DNA of 64,000 nt from Molanna angustata (taxonomy: Eukaryota; Arthropoda; Insecta; Trichoptera; Molannidae): assembly GCA_963576475.1 (NCBI GenBank), contig OY754981.1:24885411-24949410 (forward strand). Reading direction: 5' to 3'. The notes below the pieces were generated by a model. The model did not search any database, was not told the DNA's origin, and was given only the letters and a program-made list of their open reading frames with translations. A program made the translations under genes and the position numbers. Shown here piece after piece: positions 23,533-35,459 of this stretch. Every line of letters starts with the position of its first letter. Positions within the stretch are counted from its first letter, which is position 1.

Positions 23533-23656
23533 CGAATATTTTTATTATTGCATATGCGCAAACATTGGATTTTTTTCCCTGTCGGGAGTGAAAGGTTTAA
23601 CTCCCGCCAGGGAAAAAAATCCAATGTTTGCGCATATGCAATAATAAAAATATTCG
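23533..23656. repeat. Nearly perfect 57-bp hairpin
   Basis: Arms 23533-23589 and 23600-23656 pair at 56 of 57 positions around the 10-base loop GAAAGGTTTA. The outer parts are A+T-rich, and the inner part is CCCTGTCGGGAGT opposite ACTCCCGCCAGGG. The two overlapping ORFs here are merely the two sides of the palindrome. Confidence 0.95.
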
Positions 23657-23799
23657 TAATTGATAACTTTTTTTTAATAAAATATAGCACAACGTTTCAC
23701 TGTTTATTTATTGAAGGCAATAAACGTTGTCAGTTTATAAAAAAAGTTTTTATCGATATGCCTAAATAGGTAGGATTTACGTATGTTACTTCTTATTGT

Positions 23800-23985
23800 A
23801 GGTAATCGGTTTTGGAAACCTCTTCTTTTTTAGGAAGTGTGCCCCTCCTGTTACGCCTCGCCATCTCATATGTGGTCTTACTTGTAGTCAATAGCCAAAA
23901 TAAAATTGTTGGAAGATAATTTTGGGAAACCTGTTGTCTCTCATTCTTGCTACGTGGTCCCGCCAGAATCGTCTTCGGCTCCTGC
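23800..23985 (-). pseudogene. Possible LINE-derived fragment
   Basis: The minus frame reads VQEPKTILAGPRSKNERQQ and then YEMARRNRRGTL. It is G+C-richer than its flanks and resembles retrotransposon tail sequence, but no diagnostic motif settles it. Confidence 0.3.
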
Positions 23986-24185
23986 ACCATCTGACGATAT
24001 CGCTAAAGTCACAGATCTTGGCACCATCTGATGATATCTCTAACATCGCAGATCTTTGCACCATCTGACGATATCCCTAAAGTCGCACATCTTTGCATCA
24101 TCTGACGATATCCCTAAATTCGCACATCTTTGCACCATCTGACGATATCCCTAAAGTCGTACATCTTTGAACCATCTAACGATAG
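23986..24185. repeat. Tandem repeat, 37 bp x 5.4
   Basis: Units start ACCATCTGACGATATC at 23986, 24023, 24060, 24097, 24134 and 24171 (partial). Each carries CTAAAGTCGCACATCTTTG. The spacing is exact, with point differences only. Confidence 0.96.
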
Positions 24186-24332
24186 TTCTCATGGAAATTT
24201 CATGTTAAACAAGATTTATACCAAAATGTACAGTTGAAATATATCATTATGCCTTATGTGTTATAAAGTTTTGTGTTCTGCCACCATTGAGCTTCAGAAA
24301 GAAAAGACAGTGTTTAAATATGTTACAGTGCT

Positions 24333-24455
24333 CAACAGGTTGGATATCCGACTTCTGAGTCAAACGTCCCTGGTTCGATTCCCGGTGGAGGCCCAGCCAC
24401 TTTATATCGGGTTTGTGTTAAATTAATATTTGACTTAGAACCTGTCGGTTGATAT
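24333..24455 (+). repeat. tRNA-derived SINE, family A (copy 3, internally deleted)
   Basis: GGTTCGATTCCCGGTGGAG (B box) and TTAAATTAATATTTGACTTA match family A. The region between them is shortened and the 5' head is altered. Confidence 0.75.
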
Positions 24456-24459
24456 TATA

Positions 24460-25310
24460 TAACAAAAAAAAATTAAGCTTAAAGAGAAAGTAATGCAGCC
24501 ATATTTTGAAACATGTGCAAAATTCAATGTGTTATTGTTTTAAAGATGATAAGACATTTGTTTCATGTTGTATTAATAAGTATGAAATCTACTCTTAACT
24601 GCAGGTGTGTTCAAATACTTAAACTTTTGAATTCAATTTTGTTTTGACTGGAGGCGAACCGAGGTGTAAATATGTAAACAACAGTATAAAAACACTCTCC
24701 CGAGACACAGCGAACAATATTTAAATTAGCATTCCTTCACAGTCTGAATTAATTCCTATGAAAATGTGAAGAATCACTTTGAATGTTCAGAGTTTTTTCT
24801 ACCCAAAGTACGGCTTTTAGTCGATAGATTCAAACCAAAAAAGTGTGTAATTTAATCAAGTCTAATTCACCACGGAGTCCGATAAAAATAAGATCACAGA
24901 CCATGATGAACATCTTTCGAAAATGGATCGTTCACCTGATAACGAATCATTTACATTTTGGATTCTATCATACACCGATTATATGAAGAACCGACACTAG
25001 ATTTTTGGTGCTTCATATGAATCATCCAAATTTGTACCAAGATAAATAAAAATGTAAATTAATTTTCACAAATCAAAATTTAATGAAATAACCAATATAA
25101 CATTTAATAGCGAGAAATAATAGGGAACGATATAAATTCTTAGATTTAGCATCAAACAATTTTAATGACCTTCCAAGATAATTGAAAAATATACTTTATA
25201 ATTTGTTAGTAAAACAAAACAGTATTCATATTTCGGAGAAAAATTATGTACCTATAATATAACATAAACAATTGTGTGAGGTAAATATATCTTTATTATT
25301 TTTTTTTTGT
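24460..25310. other. A+T-rich, nothing supported
   Basis: No gene or repeat is recognised, apart from ATATGAAGAACCGACACTAG at 24984 with its near mirror at about 25005-25025, a weak inverted repeat. Confidence 0.4.
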
Positions 25311-25317
25311 TAAGAAG

Positions 25318-25472
25318 ACCGTTGTGGCACAGTTAGTAAGCTGTTCAGTTTCTGTGCGGGCGTCCTTGGTTCGTTTCCCAGCAAAGGAGAAATTTATTTA
25401 AATTCATTTCTCACGCCAATGTTGCTTCTCTGGGCTGAAAACACCGGTCAGTTGGAAGAAATTTCCATACAG
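25318..25472 (+). repeat. tRNA-derived SINE, family B
   Basis: The head CGTTGTGGCACAGTTAGTAA, B-box-like TGGTTCGTTTCCCAGC and body TTGCTTCTCTGGGCTGAAAA match the full copy at 37441-37632. Confidence 0.85.
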
Positions 25473-25749
25473 TAAGTATTCATTATTTATTTATTAATAC
25501 AAGCTTTGCTTTCATCAGTTAAAAATTAACACTTTTTGTCTCATCGAGAGTTGTTATAGAGAATAGTATTATAAAGATTTTCATTTTAACCATGGTCTAC
25601 CACAAGCTATAATTAAATCCAATTCATATTTCAAATTATATAATTATTACGTGTTTTCCTTTGTGGTTTTCTTTTTTTTCATACCCTTATTGTTCTAAGC
25701 TGTCTTTAAGTTTGATTTTTGTTTAATATGTTCTGTTTCTACTATTAAA

Positions 25750-26015
25750 TAGGCATTCGTTGATTATTATTATTTTTTCTCTAATTTGTAATGCACTTTT
25801 TTATGTATTTATTTTTAATGTTATTCTAATTTTGTTATTGTATGCTATTTATATTTGGAATGTTATTTTTGTGTATGTTTTGTTAGTTGGCATTCACTGC
25901 TAAAAGTATCATTACTTCAAAATGCTTTAGCCCCGGCACAGGTTTTTTACCTAGTGGGGCATTGCAGTTAAGAATATTATTTTATGAATAAAATAAAATA
26001 AATAAATAATAAAAA
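25750..26015 (+). mobile_element. LINE 3'UTR with AAATA tail
   Basis: A T-rich stretch leads to CCTAGTGGGGCATTGCAG and an (AAATA)n tail, a typical 3' end of a plus-strand non-LTR element. It is related to 4693-4800 in reverse. Confidence 0.55.
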
Positions 26016-26850
26016 AAATATTGTGATATCAAATAAACTTCTGCAAACCACCACCCAACTCAAAAAAGATAAAAGATCAATACTTTTTAATGAGTCTAAT
26101 GATATACATCTATCAATTAACACTCTTTTAGATCAGCGCCAGCGGTTCTTTTGATTAACTGATTCGATATACATCAACAAGTACAAATTAAAGTATTATA
26201 TAACGCCACCAAACTATACTGTCAGTAATCAATCAAAGAACGGATATTTCGATCAACTTAAAAGCTTTTGATATAAAAGTGACGTTTCTTTAAAATTATA
26301 TGGTAGGTAGTGTTCTCACTAATATATCTAACCATAATTTGTTTCACAATTTACACGCATCAAACATTTTTTCTATTTTGAAACACTAAGCATTCAACAA
26401 GAACAAGCTAACGATTTAAATACATGAGATATATAGGGCCCTAAATATATTAAATATAGAGAGCTGTATTCAAGATATTTAGAGTCATAAGAAGATATTT
26501 AAGCTCCTTGAAGAATCTCTGTGTATTTATTTGTAATGGGGAATTACCATTTTGATATTAATCTGCGAAAATCGAGAAGCATAGCGTTTTTTCCTAACTA
26601 AAAACAAATATATAGGCTGGTGTTACAAAATGTTTCTAAGTCTTGTTTCATTCCATACAATTAATTCCACTTTCAAAAGAAATTTGAGAATCATTTCCTT
26701 ACACATAAGACTTAAATTTTTCTCCTTAACATGCCCTTATCTCCTCATCTCCTCTCCCTCGTTTTTTAATTGTTTCATATATTTATATGAATATATATTT
26801 ATTTTATTCAAAAAATTGATACGTGTCACTAACTCAATTTACCTCACCAA
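26016..26850. other. A+T-rich; short SINE B scrap at 26857-26910
   Basis: TTGGTTGGAAGATATTGCC followed by CAACAAACCCGCCATTGTGC is a decayed family B tail. No gene is supported. Confidence 0.45.
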
Positions 26851-27069
26851 ATGAATATGGTTGGTTGGAAGATATTGCCATTGGGCAACAAACCCGCCAT
26901 TGTGCACTTTTAATGTAATGTGTACAAAATATTTAAAATAAATTATGACGTATCGTAAATAATTTTTATAATTCAAAAAACCATTTTTACCCTATCCGTT
27001 CTCTTCACCATAAGTCATTATTATTTGTCATTTACAATATTTCTATAAATTTTAACAGAACATTACTGA

Positions 27070-27318
27070 CTTTTATTTATTTAGAATGAATTTTCCTATA
27101 ATATAACTCTTTCACAGTTCATGCAGCTCGGATGTGGAATCTATTGCCGGAGAGTATCAGAGATGCCACTAGTTTGATAGCATTCAAAAAGCGTCTAAAG
27201 TCACACTTTTTATCCACATAAACACAAATTCACGGTCTTTTTCCCTTTATCCTTCTTCCTTTCTCCTCTCCTATCTTCCATCCAATAAATTATTATCCAT
27301 TATTATTATTATTATCGA
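27070..27318 (+). pseudogene. Non-LTR retrotransposon C-terminus and 3' tail (CR1/jockey-like)
   Basis: The plus frame reads SFTVHAARMWNLLPESIRD, then ATSLIAFKKRLKSHFLS and a stop. This is the WN.LP..IR...S...FK..LK tail found in many insect LINE reverse transcriptases. A C/T-rich 3'UTR and a (TTA)n tail follow. Confidence 0.8.
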
Positions 27319-27321
27319 GAT

Positions 27322-27615
27322 GACAAGCAGGCAGCAAAAAGCTGATATGTTTGAATGAGTCCAGTGTCACTGCAATCCATCCAGTCCATTCTTAAACGAG
27401 TTAACACTCTCAGCAACAACCAGATCCTGAGGCAGCCTGTTCCAAGCATCTACCACTCTATTGCTCAGGAAGTGTTTATACGGATTCTGACCAAACGCAC
27501 TTCTATTTAACTTCAGGCTATGGCCACGCAAGTGCTCGTTTTGATTCTGAGTGTATATCTGCTAGCCCTAGAACAGGGTTACCTAGTTGGGCAGCAGTAA
27601 TCTTCATAATAGTCT
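27322..27615 (-). pseudogene. Non-LTR retrotransposon C-terminus, opposite orientation
   Basis: On the minus strand an uninterrupted frame at about 27547-27373 reads TQNQNEHLRGHSLKLNRSAF, then FLSNRVVDAWNRLPQDLVV, then AESVNSFKNGLDGLQ and a stop. RGHSLKL and RVVDAWNRLP..VV..SVNSFK are characteristic of the last domain of insect LINE ORF2. The frame is intact over this piece, so the copy is fairly young. It abuts the tail of the element above head-on. Confidence 0.88.
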
Positions 27616-27849
27616 TTGTGATAAAGGTGTGAAAAATAAATAAATAAAATAAAAAAATAAAATATATGCGGGAGCTCAGGACAGTCATTGTGTGTGCACA
27701 TTGTGTCCCTATCTGGTGTATTTTTTTTATTCTTTTTTTTGTTTTTATATGTATTTTGAATTTTTAATTTCTTATGATTTTATTTGTATTCTTATATTCC
27801 TGTACTTAACTGATTGTATTCCTGTACTTAACTGATTGTATTTGTCCTT

Positions 27850-28135
27850 CATCCGTTCAATAATATTAGGTGTACTAAATATTATGCCAGTTTACTTTGA
27901 ATCGACTATTTTTTATAATTAATTTCATCTGGATTATGTAATATGTATATAACTAGATTAATTTGTGATTTCTAGGTATTTTTTTAAGTTTTATGTTTCA
28001 CCATTTTCAATGTGTTAGCTATAGGACTAATTTTAACTTATTTTTTTTTTGCAAACTGAAAGCGCCCTTGAGGTGACCATGGTTGTCACTAAACGGCGCT
28101 TTATAAATTGTCCTTATTATTATTATTATTATTAC
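27850..28135 (+). mobile_element. LINE 3' end with (TTA)n tail
   Basis: AAAGCGCCCTTGAGGTGACC, then CACTAAACGGCGCTTTATAA, and a (TTATTA)n tail look like a plus-strand retrotransposon 3' end. A short SINE B scrap follows at 28138-28185. Confidence 0.6.
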
Positions 28136-28499
28136 CATGGTGGTTGACTGGTAGAAATGACCTGCGGGCAATAAGTCTGCCACATTGTTTAACTCAATAA
28201 AAGTTATTATATTAGTTGCAAACAAGCAATTTCAACCAAGTTCATATCGTTCAAGAAACAAGCAATCGTAGGTACACAAAAAAAACTTAAGTACTAATAT
28301 AATACAAAAATGTTTTTTATTGTTATTCAAAACATAAGGAAGTAAAAAACGAATAATCGCTGAAAGACTTATCTCCACTAAATGTTTCCAGGAAGACCTA
28401 TTATTTTTTTCCTCTCACTCATATAATGTTTTTTGTTTGCCCGTTTTATTATTCGCACCGTTGGTCTTGATGTATTTCACATTATGCACTGGGATCCCA

Positions 28500-28690
28500 T
28501 TAACGCCATTCACAGAGATGACAAGAAACATTATCAAAATGGCGTGAGGTGTTTAGCACCACGCTGGCGCTCAATAAATATTTAAATTGACTAAAAAAGC
28601 TATCAAAAATAGCCCCCACGGTGTCAAGTTTGAGATATGAACTCGAGAAATACGAGTGCGATATAAAAATAAAACGTTGCACAATTATTT
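28500..28690. other. G+C-richer block, unidentified
   Basis: AAATGGCGTGAGGTGTTTAG and TAGCCCCCACGGTGTCAAG stand out from the flanks. It may be retrotransposon-derived, but no motif is decisive. Confidence 0.3.
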
Positions 28691-28723
28691 AAATTTTGAC
28701 GCAACTATTTATTTATTTATTTT

Positions 28724-29270
28724 GTGGATCAGTTGGTTGGGTATCTGATTACTGATCCAAAGGTCCCGGGTTCAATTCCCGGCGGACACACAGTTTTTGA
28801 TTGTGTATTCAGTCTGGATCTGTGAGACGATTAATATCGTAAGTCTCCGGAATGCGGAATGGGACACTTGGCTGCGGCCACTTGGGTGCGGGACACTTGG
28901 GTGCGGGACACTTGGCTGCGGGACACTTGGCTGCGGCGGACACTTGGTTTCGGGACACTTGACTGCGAGCCCACTTGGTCGCAAATTCAAAATATTTTTT
29001 TTTGCTTAGGAATGAAATGTTTCGTACTGATTTTTGTAATGCTCTTTATATATACCTATGTAGTTGATATACAAGTATACACAGACATTTAAAATATAAA
29101 GAGATATATTTAAGTTCAAGAGTATAAAGTAAAAACATGTTTATTTAGTGAAATTATTTTTCATACTAGGAGTGTTTCATACTAGGTTGGTCCGGAATGT
29201 GGTAACTTTTTATTGGGTGCGTGTTAAATTCATATTTTATATAGTACCTGTTAGTTGCCCGAGAAGCAAC
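28724..29270 (+). repeat. tRNA-derived SINE, family A (copy 4), split by an insertion
   Basis: The SINE head and body run 28724-28854, and the remaining body and 3' end (GGTAACTTTTTATTGGGTGC ... CCCGAGAAGC) run 29191-29270. The 9-bp word TCCGGAATG stands at both junctions, as expected for a target duplication. Confidence 0.88.
28855..29190. mobile_element. 336-bp insertion carrying a 15-bp minisatellite
   Basis: It lies between two copies of TCCGGAATG (28846-28854 and 29191-29199) inside a SINE. The left part is about seven degenerate units of GGGACACTTGGCTGC (28860-28980). The right end carries TTTCATACTAGG twice. It has no clear terminal inverted repeats and no ORF beyond the repeat. The superfamily is unknown. 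Confidence 0.75.
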
Positions 29271-29499
29271 ATTAAATTAAATTAGATTATTACATAAAAT
29301 TTAATTAAAAATGATGTGTACTCCATAAAATATACAAATTTAAATTTGATGAACATCAAGCACATTAATTGTTAAATAGCCAATGACAGGTCTTAAATAT
29401 ATAATTCTGCCATGTTTCTGTTAAGAACTACCTACCTTTTCATAACATGTCTCAATAGTGTTCAAATCAAATATAAATTATTTATTAACATTCGTTTTT

Positions 29500-29645
29500 T
29501 ATTCATTTATTACCATGGTGCTGAAAAAACAAATCTAACTACTCTTTGTGTAATTTATTTTTTGTCGCTCACTAAACATTCTGTGAAATGGCCCATTATA
29601 TGGAGCAATTGGTGGCAGAAGTGGCTTAAACTGATATCAATAGTA
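29500..29645 (+). repeat. Dispersed repeat fragment shared with 52185-52270
   Basis: TTTTTTGTCGCTCACTAAAC then TTCTGTGAAATGGCCC here resembles TTGTCGTTCACTTAGCG then TTCTGTGAAGGGGCCG near 52225. The origin is unknown. Confidence 0.45.
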
Positions 29646-32390
29646 ATTAATAAAAAGATGAACAGTGACAAAAAAAACAGTAGCCAATACCCAAAATCTG
29701 TCATTAAATGCATTGCCAAAGATTTTGTCTATTTTCAAATATTAGTAACATAAATACTTTCTTATCTCATTTTAGCAATCTAGCTGCAAATAATGACGAT
29801 CCCATAGAATTATAATGTATATAATCTAAGGACGATCCTTTAATCAAAACAATACAATAAACACCATATAAATGACAATGCAGATAAGATCATTTTCAAA
29901 CAAGCCAAAGGTAAAAATATATTTCAAACCTTTCTCACTATAATGCACCTACCTACAGAGCAAAAAGATAATTCGATTTGTCAAGTAAATATAATATCCT
30001 ATCTCCATTGTTACCTAAATGACAAGGTTTGGTAATGTTATTATACTGGCACAAGAAAATCTCACTTGGAAATACAAACTGGATATCCTAACAAACGCCT
30101 CTAGGCGTATGTAGGTACCTACATTTTAAACATCAATAGTTGGCTCAAAAATCAAAGCAAATCATAACTGCCGTTCATAATGATATTTACAAAGCCTATT
30201 TGCTGTAATGGATGCTCTATGATAAAATGGATACGTGAAAGTGGTATTTTTATAAATATTAAAATTATTTATCTATATGGATTTATTATATTCAAATTAA
30301 ACATCAAACTACCAAATGACAACCAGCAACTCAGATACACAGAATACTAGACAAGCATTACTAAACCTTGACGAAATACCAAAAACTAACATGGTCAGAC
30401 AAAATATGCGTACATTGGTCCTAAAATATTTATCCTCTTTAAAACTGACTTTCCGGTCATAAGAACCTACTCACTACCGTTTGAACATTGAGTGATTCAG
30501 GCCCTAATGAGACCTCAACACAATATGTACATATATACAATAAAACACCGGTGCCAATATGAGTGTGTTTATTATCAACAAAACAAACAATACATTTCTT
30601 TTTCGTTTAATTTATTAAATGTTATTCTTATCATAAATGCATGGAATAATTATAATTTATAATAATATCTACACAAACATTTGATCCACAAGGATCAAGT
30701 TTCATCAAACAACATTGGAGGAATCACTGTATGTATTTAGCAAAACATCATTAGGCCATAATATTGTATGAAATAAAGAAAAAGGAATGAAACTATAATA
30801 ATAATTATATAAGCTAAATCTATTTATTTTACAAATATTCTTACGCGGCCGAGGTCTAATTGACTCATCGCAATTCGATTAAAGATTTTTTAATGTCTTA
30901 TAAACCATTCATCTATCTAAATTCTCCTATAATTTTTTACATTTTATATATATATAACAGTAGTCAATACTTGCAAATTAAAATTCAATAACACACCTCT
31001 GAGGCATTACATTTTTAATCCTTAAAATAAATAAACATATAAAATATACTATTTTCAAAAAAAAAATATTTTTAATTTTTAACTGTCAAATTAATTAACT
31101 GTGTTTAAATTTATATATAAAAAAAATATTGTGCTCACATTTAGTATTTCAATTACAAAAAAAATATATTGCATGAACCCTATTATTATTTTTATTTTAA
31201 TTTTTAATAATTGTCAAGTAAACACGGAATACGATTTTTTTCGGAAATACCTTTTTTTATTCTGCTCATTGAAAAAGGATTGAATAGGTGTGAACTTCAA
31301 ATGAGTCTAAAAATATATAAGATTTATTAAATTTACAAAAGTATTACAGAAAAATATTAATTATCCTGGTTTAGGTATTTGAAAAAAAAAATTTAATTCA
31401 ACCGTTTTTTTTCTATTTAAACACCAGACATTTTGATCCAACAGCTTAAAAAAAATATTTACGCTAAAACCTCTTAAAATTAAACCAATTAATCTATTTT
31501 ATACATTTATTTTAAAATAATGCATAGTTTTAATAACATCAAAAAACAAAACTTCTAAATAAAATGACCAGAGCAAATGTCGTCTTAAAAAATTACTCTT
31601 GTGTTTGAAAACGGTATGAGAAAATATCAAAAGTGATAAAAAAAAAATCGTGATAAAGAAAAGGAATTTGTGCTGATGTGAAAATTCGAAAATAGTTTGT
31701 GATTACCTCGCTAGATGACCTCTGTGTTTTTTTTATATAAAAATGTTACAGAAGTCGTCAATGTTCAACACTAACAATAAATCCCAAAATTAAACATTTA
31801 TATTACAAGAGGGATATAATATTAATAATACACAATATATTATTTCATATTCTGCAAAATTATTTAACAAGATCTAGAAATGTCTTTCCTCTTCGCTAAA
31901 GACTTAGCACTCGATTTTAAATAATTCGAGTAACTTTAATATGCGTATGTGCCTTTGTCAAATTTTACACAAATATTTTTTTCATTTAATAAATACCTTT
32001 ACATTAATGAAAACATTTACTGAAATCTCGCCTTAACTACTAACTACATATTTTGTCTCAAATATAGTATGCAATACATTCAAATTTAAATCAATTTAAT
32101 ATAAATATTAGGCAGATTTCACCATGAATTTTGAGAGACTTAAAAAAACATACTACAGTTTTTGAATGATTTTTTAAAAGATTTAGGTCTTTATCATTAT
32201 ATTATATTACTTGTTCATTTATTATTATCATTTTTAACATAGGATAGGAAACTTTATTCCCTAACATTCATTTTTACGCAAAATACATCGAAAACCGTCC
32301 TTATTCTTTCAAAATTCATGAAAGTGATATAGAAGATCTACATTGATTTATTTTATTTAGTAAAAGGTCTACTTTATTTTTATGCAGATT
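29646..32390. other. Very A+T-rich sequence, no gene seen
   Basis: No coding frame, RNA or element is supported. The region lies 3' of the synaptobrevin exons and could include its 3'UTR if the terminal exon is at or below 35 kb. Confidence 0.4.
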
Positions 32391-32395
32391 TTTTA

Positions 32396-32554
32396 TCGGG
32401 TAACTAACAGGTACTTTGTCAATTATCAATTTAACACACACCCAATAAATAGTTGCCAATAATGGAGACTAATGATATTTATAGTCTCACAGACCCAAAC
32501 TCAAACACACAATCAAAAACTGTATATTCACTGGGAATCGATGCAGGGACCTTA
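32396..32554 (-). repeat. tRNA-derived SINE, family A (copy 5, decayed)
   Basis: In reverse it retains CAGGTACTTTGTCAATTATC, CACACCCAATAAATAGTTGC and a decayed B box (GGGAATCGATGC). The tRNA head is truncated. Confidence 0.75.
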
Positions 32555-32559
32555 TAAAT

Positions 32560-35240
32560 CATCCATATCATTTCATTATTTTCAAATTTGGAATATTTTT
32601 TTTTAAATTAATTAAAACGATGATTCGGTGTTTGTCTCAGTTTTCGTTGGTGAAATCGACCATATATTATTTTATTACAATGAATTATACACAAACATTA
32701 AATCATATTTCTTACAATTTTTTGCCTTTCTCAAATAGGTACATTGCAAAAATATATTTATATTAAAGAAAGATATTAAGTATTTAATGCAGAAATAATA
32801 CAATGCGACCCGTTTAATCCAAACCTATGTGTGCAAATATAATTTTTGTACAAATAGAATAATAAGTATAATGACGATAAAATTTATAATATGGAAGCAT
32901 AACAGGTTTTCATTAATATAGATATATTCAAAACATCCTACAAATATACACAACAACCCATCGAAATATTAACATTTTCCAAATGATTATAGATTTATGA
33001 ATTTGGAAATGATTGTATGTCTTTTTAAATTCTTTTTATACGCGGAGTACATACATACAATTGTTTTTTTTTAGTTTTTATTAAATAATATTTAATATGA
33101 CATATTCTGCATATCAAAGAAGCGTTTAACTATCAACTTACTATGTTCCATCTTGTCTAGAGATAAGAAACACAATAATCATTATTTTTAATTTATTAAA
33201 AAAAAACAATATTACAACTAGATAATAAAGCTAACAGTAATTATATCGAAATTATAATAGCAACTTTATAAAACTCTATGATATGCCTAACATTACGTAA
33301 AATCATAAATTTATAAACAATAATATGGAAGAACAATGCAAAAATATTTGTTAGTTAATTTACAATTTAAAGAACTAAAAAAATTATTAAGATTTGGTAC
33401 AGTTTTTTAATAAGAAAATAAGTAGGTACAATAATGAATATTTAACCATCAAATATGAAAACTTATACCTACTCAATATTTCATTTTAAATAAAGATTAT
33501 TTATTAAATAATAATAAAAAAAACTTCTCCTTATTTATGTTTATTTATATATTTTCTATCCAAAAAAAATTAACAAAGTTTTATAATTACTGAATATTCA
33601 AAACATTTTTTTATATCTATTCGCTCTGTACTTATTAACATTACCGAAATAATTTACAAAAAATGCAATATATCGAAAAATAAATGTAATTTGAATGATC
33701 TTAGGAAAAAAAAATTAGTCATATATATTCGTAAAAAAAATAATAACTCAGATAAATATAACAATATTAAATACGTCATTAATAATAGTCTCTAGCTAAC
33801 ATTATAGAAAGATTACAGGAATAAATAGTTTATAATGTGTATTTATATGAATATAATACAAGTTGATTTCACATAAGTTGTAATAATCTGTTGGTAATAA
33901 ACGAATACATCTAATTAATTAATTATTAAAAAAAACATCTTGAAATAACTGGTGTTGTGCCTGTTAAACAAATTTGAAGTCTACAGGAAATTTCCTAAAA
34001 AGAGAAAAGCGATATTAATTTTTTTATATAAAAGTAATTTAAAAAGTATTTGTATTATGTTATTGAATTTATAATGTATATAAGTAAAATATTCTATGTT
34101 TTTAAATAATTAAAATGAAAAGCTAAATAATATTGAAAAAAAAATTACATAACAGAGTGTTCATATATGAAACTAATATAAAAAAATTGTTTAAATCCAA
34201 GATTTAAAAGTTTAAAAAATATCCATGATTTAAAAATGCAGTGTCAAAATTAACAAAAAATTTACAATTTTGAATGGTTAATTGAGATTTTTTTTATTTA
34301 CATTCTCTTATAAGTAGAAAATCATGTTTAATTTTCTGCACGATAATATCATTATTTTAATCTTTTTATATACCAAATATGTGAAGACTTCTTGCCATAT
34401 TCCTTTATAGAGCAAGCAGAAATAAAAGTATCAGAAGAGAAGCAGTTAGCCTTACGAAAAATTATTTAAAAGATTTAGTTAGAAGGATAAGATTAACATA
34501 TAATAAAATTTTATGTTATTTCTTCTGATAAATTTGGTGAGAATATTCAATACACAAAATTTACTAACGCTCAGTAAGAATGCTATGTATCTATGAGGAG
34601 AAAATATTTTAAAAGCACCTACGTAACTTACAGTAGGTAATAATTCCAATCACCTTAAAAAGATTAACGAGCAATGTTTTAGGTGTATGTGTCTTCAAGT
34701 TTTTTCTCATGGACAAATTATTTTAGAAACTGTAAACGCAGGCAATTAATCAGAGAATATATCATTCAGATATAGAAATTCAGATACAAGACTTTTTGGT
34801 GTGGAAAGAAATGAAGGAGGACTTCGTTCAGAAGTGAATGACAACAGGCTGAAGTAAACGCGGAAGTATTTGGTTTGACAATAGTTGTTTACCACACTGA
34901 GAGTAAATGATAAATACTGATTTAAAAACCACAATTCCTTATGAAAAATCATGAATGAAGTTTTATACAAGAATTTATGTAGCGGGATTGGAAGAAATAG
35001 CATTCGACTATTTCTGTCGACCCCGTTAAAGTCACGTCGGGATTGTACTCATAAACATTAGAAAATATTATATTATTCATGTGAAGATTTCGTCGGTATC
35101 AAGTTTTGACATCAATTTGTAGCATACCTTAAAAAGCTCGCAAATAAAATCGTCAGTAACCAACACATGCAGTCACCACAGTTAATGAAGCATTGCTGTT
35201 TATTTGTGGGTACATGTAATATAAATATTGTTAGTTTATT
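32560..35240. other. Very A+T-rich sequence; one ORF of about 100 codons at 35047-34746 (-)
   Basis: The stretch is nearly free of SINEs and G+C islands. The minus strand at 35060-35000 is G+C-richer (YNPDVTLTGSTEIVE in one frame) and could contain part of a terminal exon. Its splice sites are unclear, and the long overlapping frame below it is probably chance. This region may be 3'UTR of synaptobrevin. Confidence 0.35.
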
Positions 35241-35252
35241 ATAATTACTTAC

Positions 35253-35351
35253 CAACATGGGTCGGCACTACATCTAGTGTGTGGTTACCGATATCAACAT
35301 TGGGCTTTCCGATAGTGCCAAGTCCCAACGCCGGCGTGCCGCGGTAACGCA
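35253..35351 (-). CDS. Candidate synaptobrevin C-terminal (luminal) exon, long form
   Basis: A G+C-rich 99-base block ends in a strong donor, GTTG|GTAAGTAATT. It is open in the phase left by the anchor exon, reading VRYRGTPALGLGTIGKPN then VDIGNHTLDVVPTHV. The acceptor is uncertain. TTGAATTAG at 35352 gives this frame and has a branch-like TGATAAC upstream. A better pyrimidine-rich acceptor, CCTTTGCAG at 35381, would instead give a short tail (GDNIKSMLN) before a stop. Coding character is clear from composition and the donor. Membership in synaptobrevin is inferred from strand, order and phase. Confidence 0.4.
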
Positions 35352-35459
35352 CTAATTCAACATTGATTTTATGTTATCACCTGCAAAGGCGATAAGCAAC
35401 GCGATGGAAGAAGAACATGATTGTTATTGGACATGATGACTTCTTGTAATGTGACAGAA

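Noticed and set aside
23986..24185. CRISPR-like array
   Set aside because: The 37-bp units are contiguous with no unique spacers, and the window is eukaryotic.
34746..35047. Open minus-strand frame of about 100 codons as a synaptobrevin terminal exon
   Set aside because: The acceptor (TTTATGAG) is poor and its nearest branch-like site is too close. The composition is mostly that of chance A+T-rich frames.
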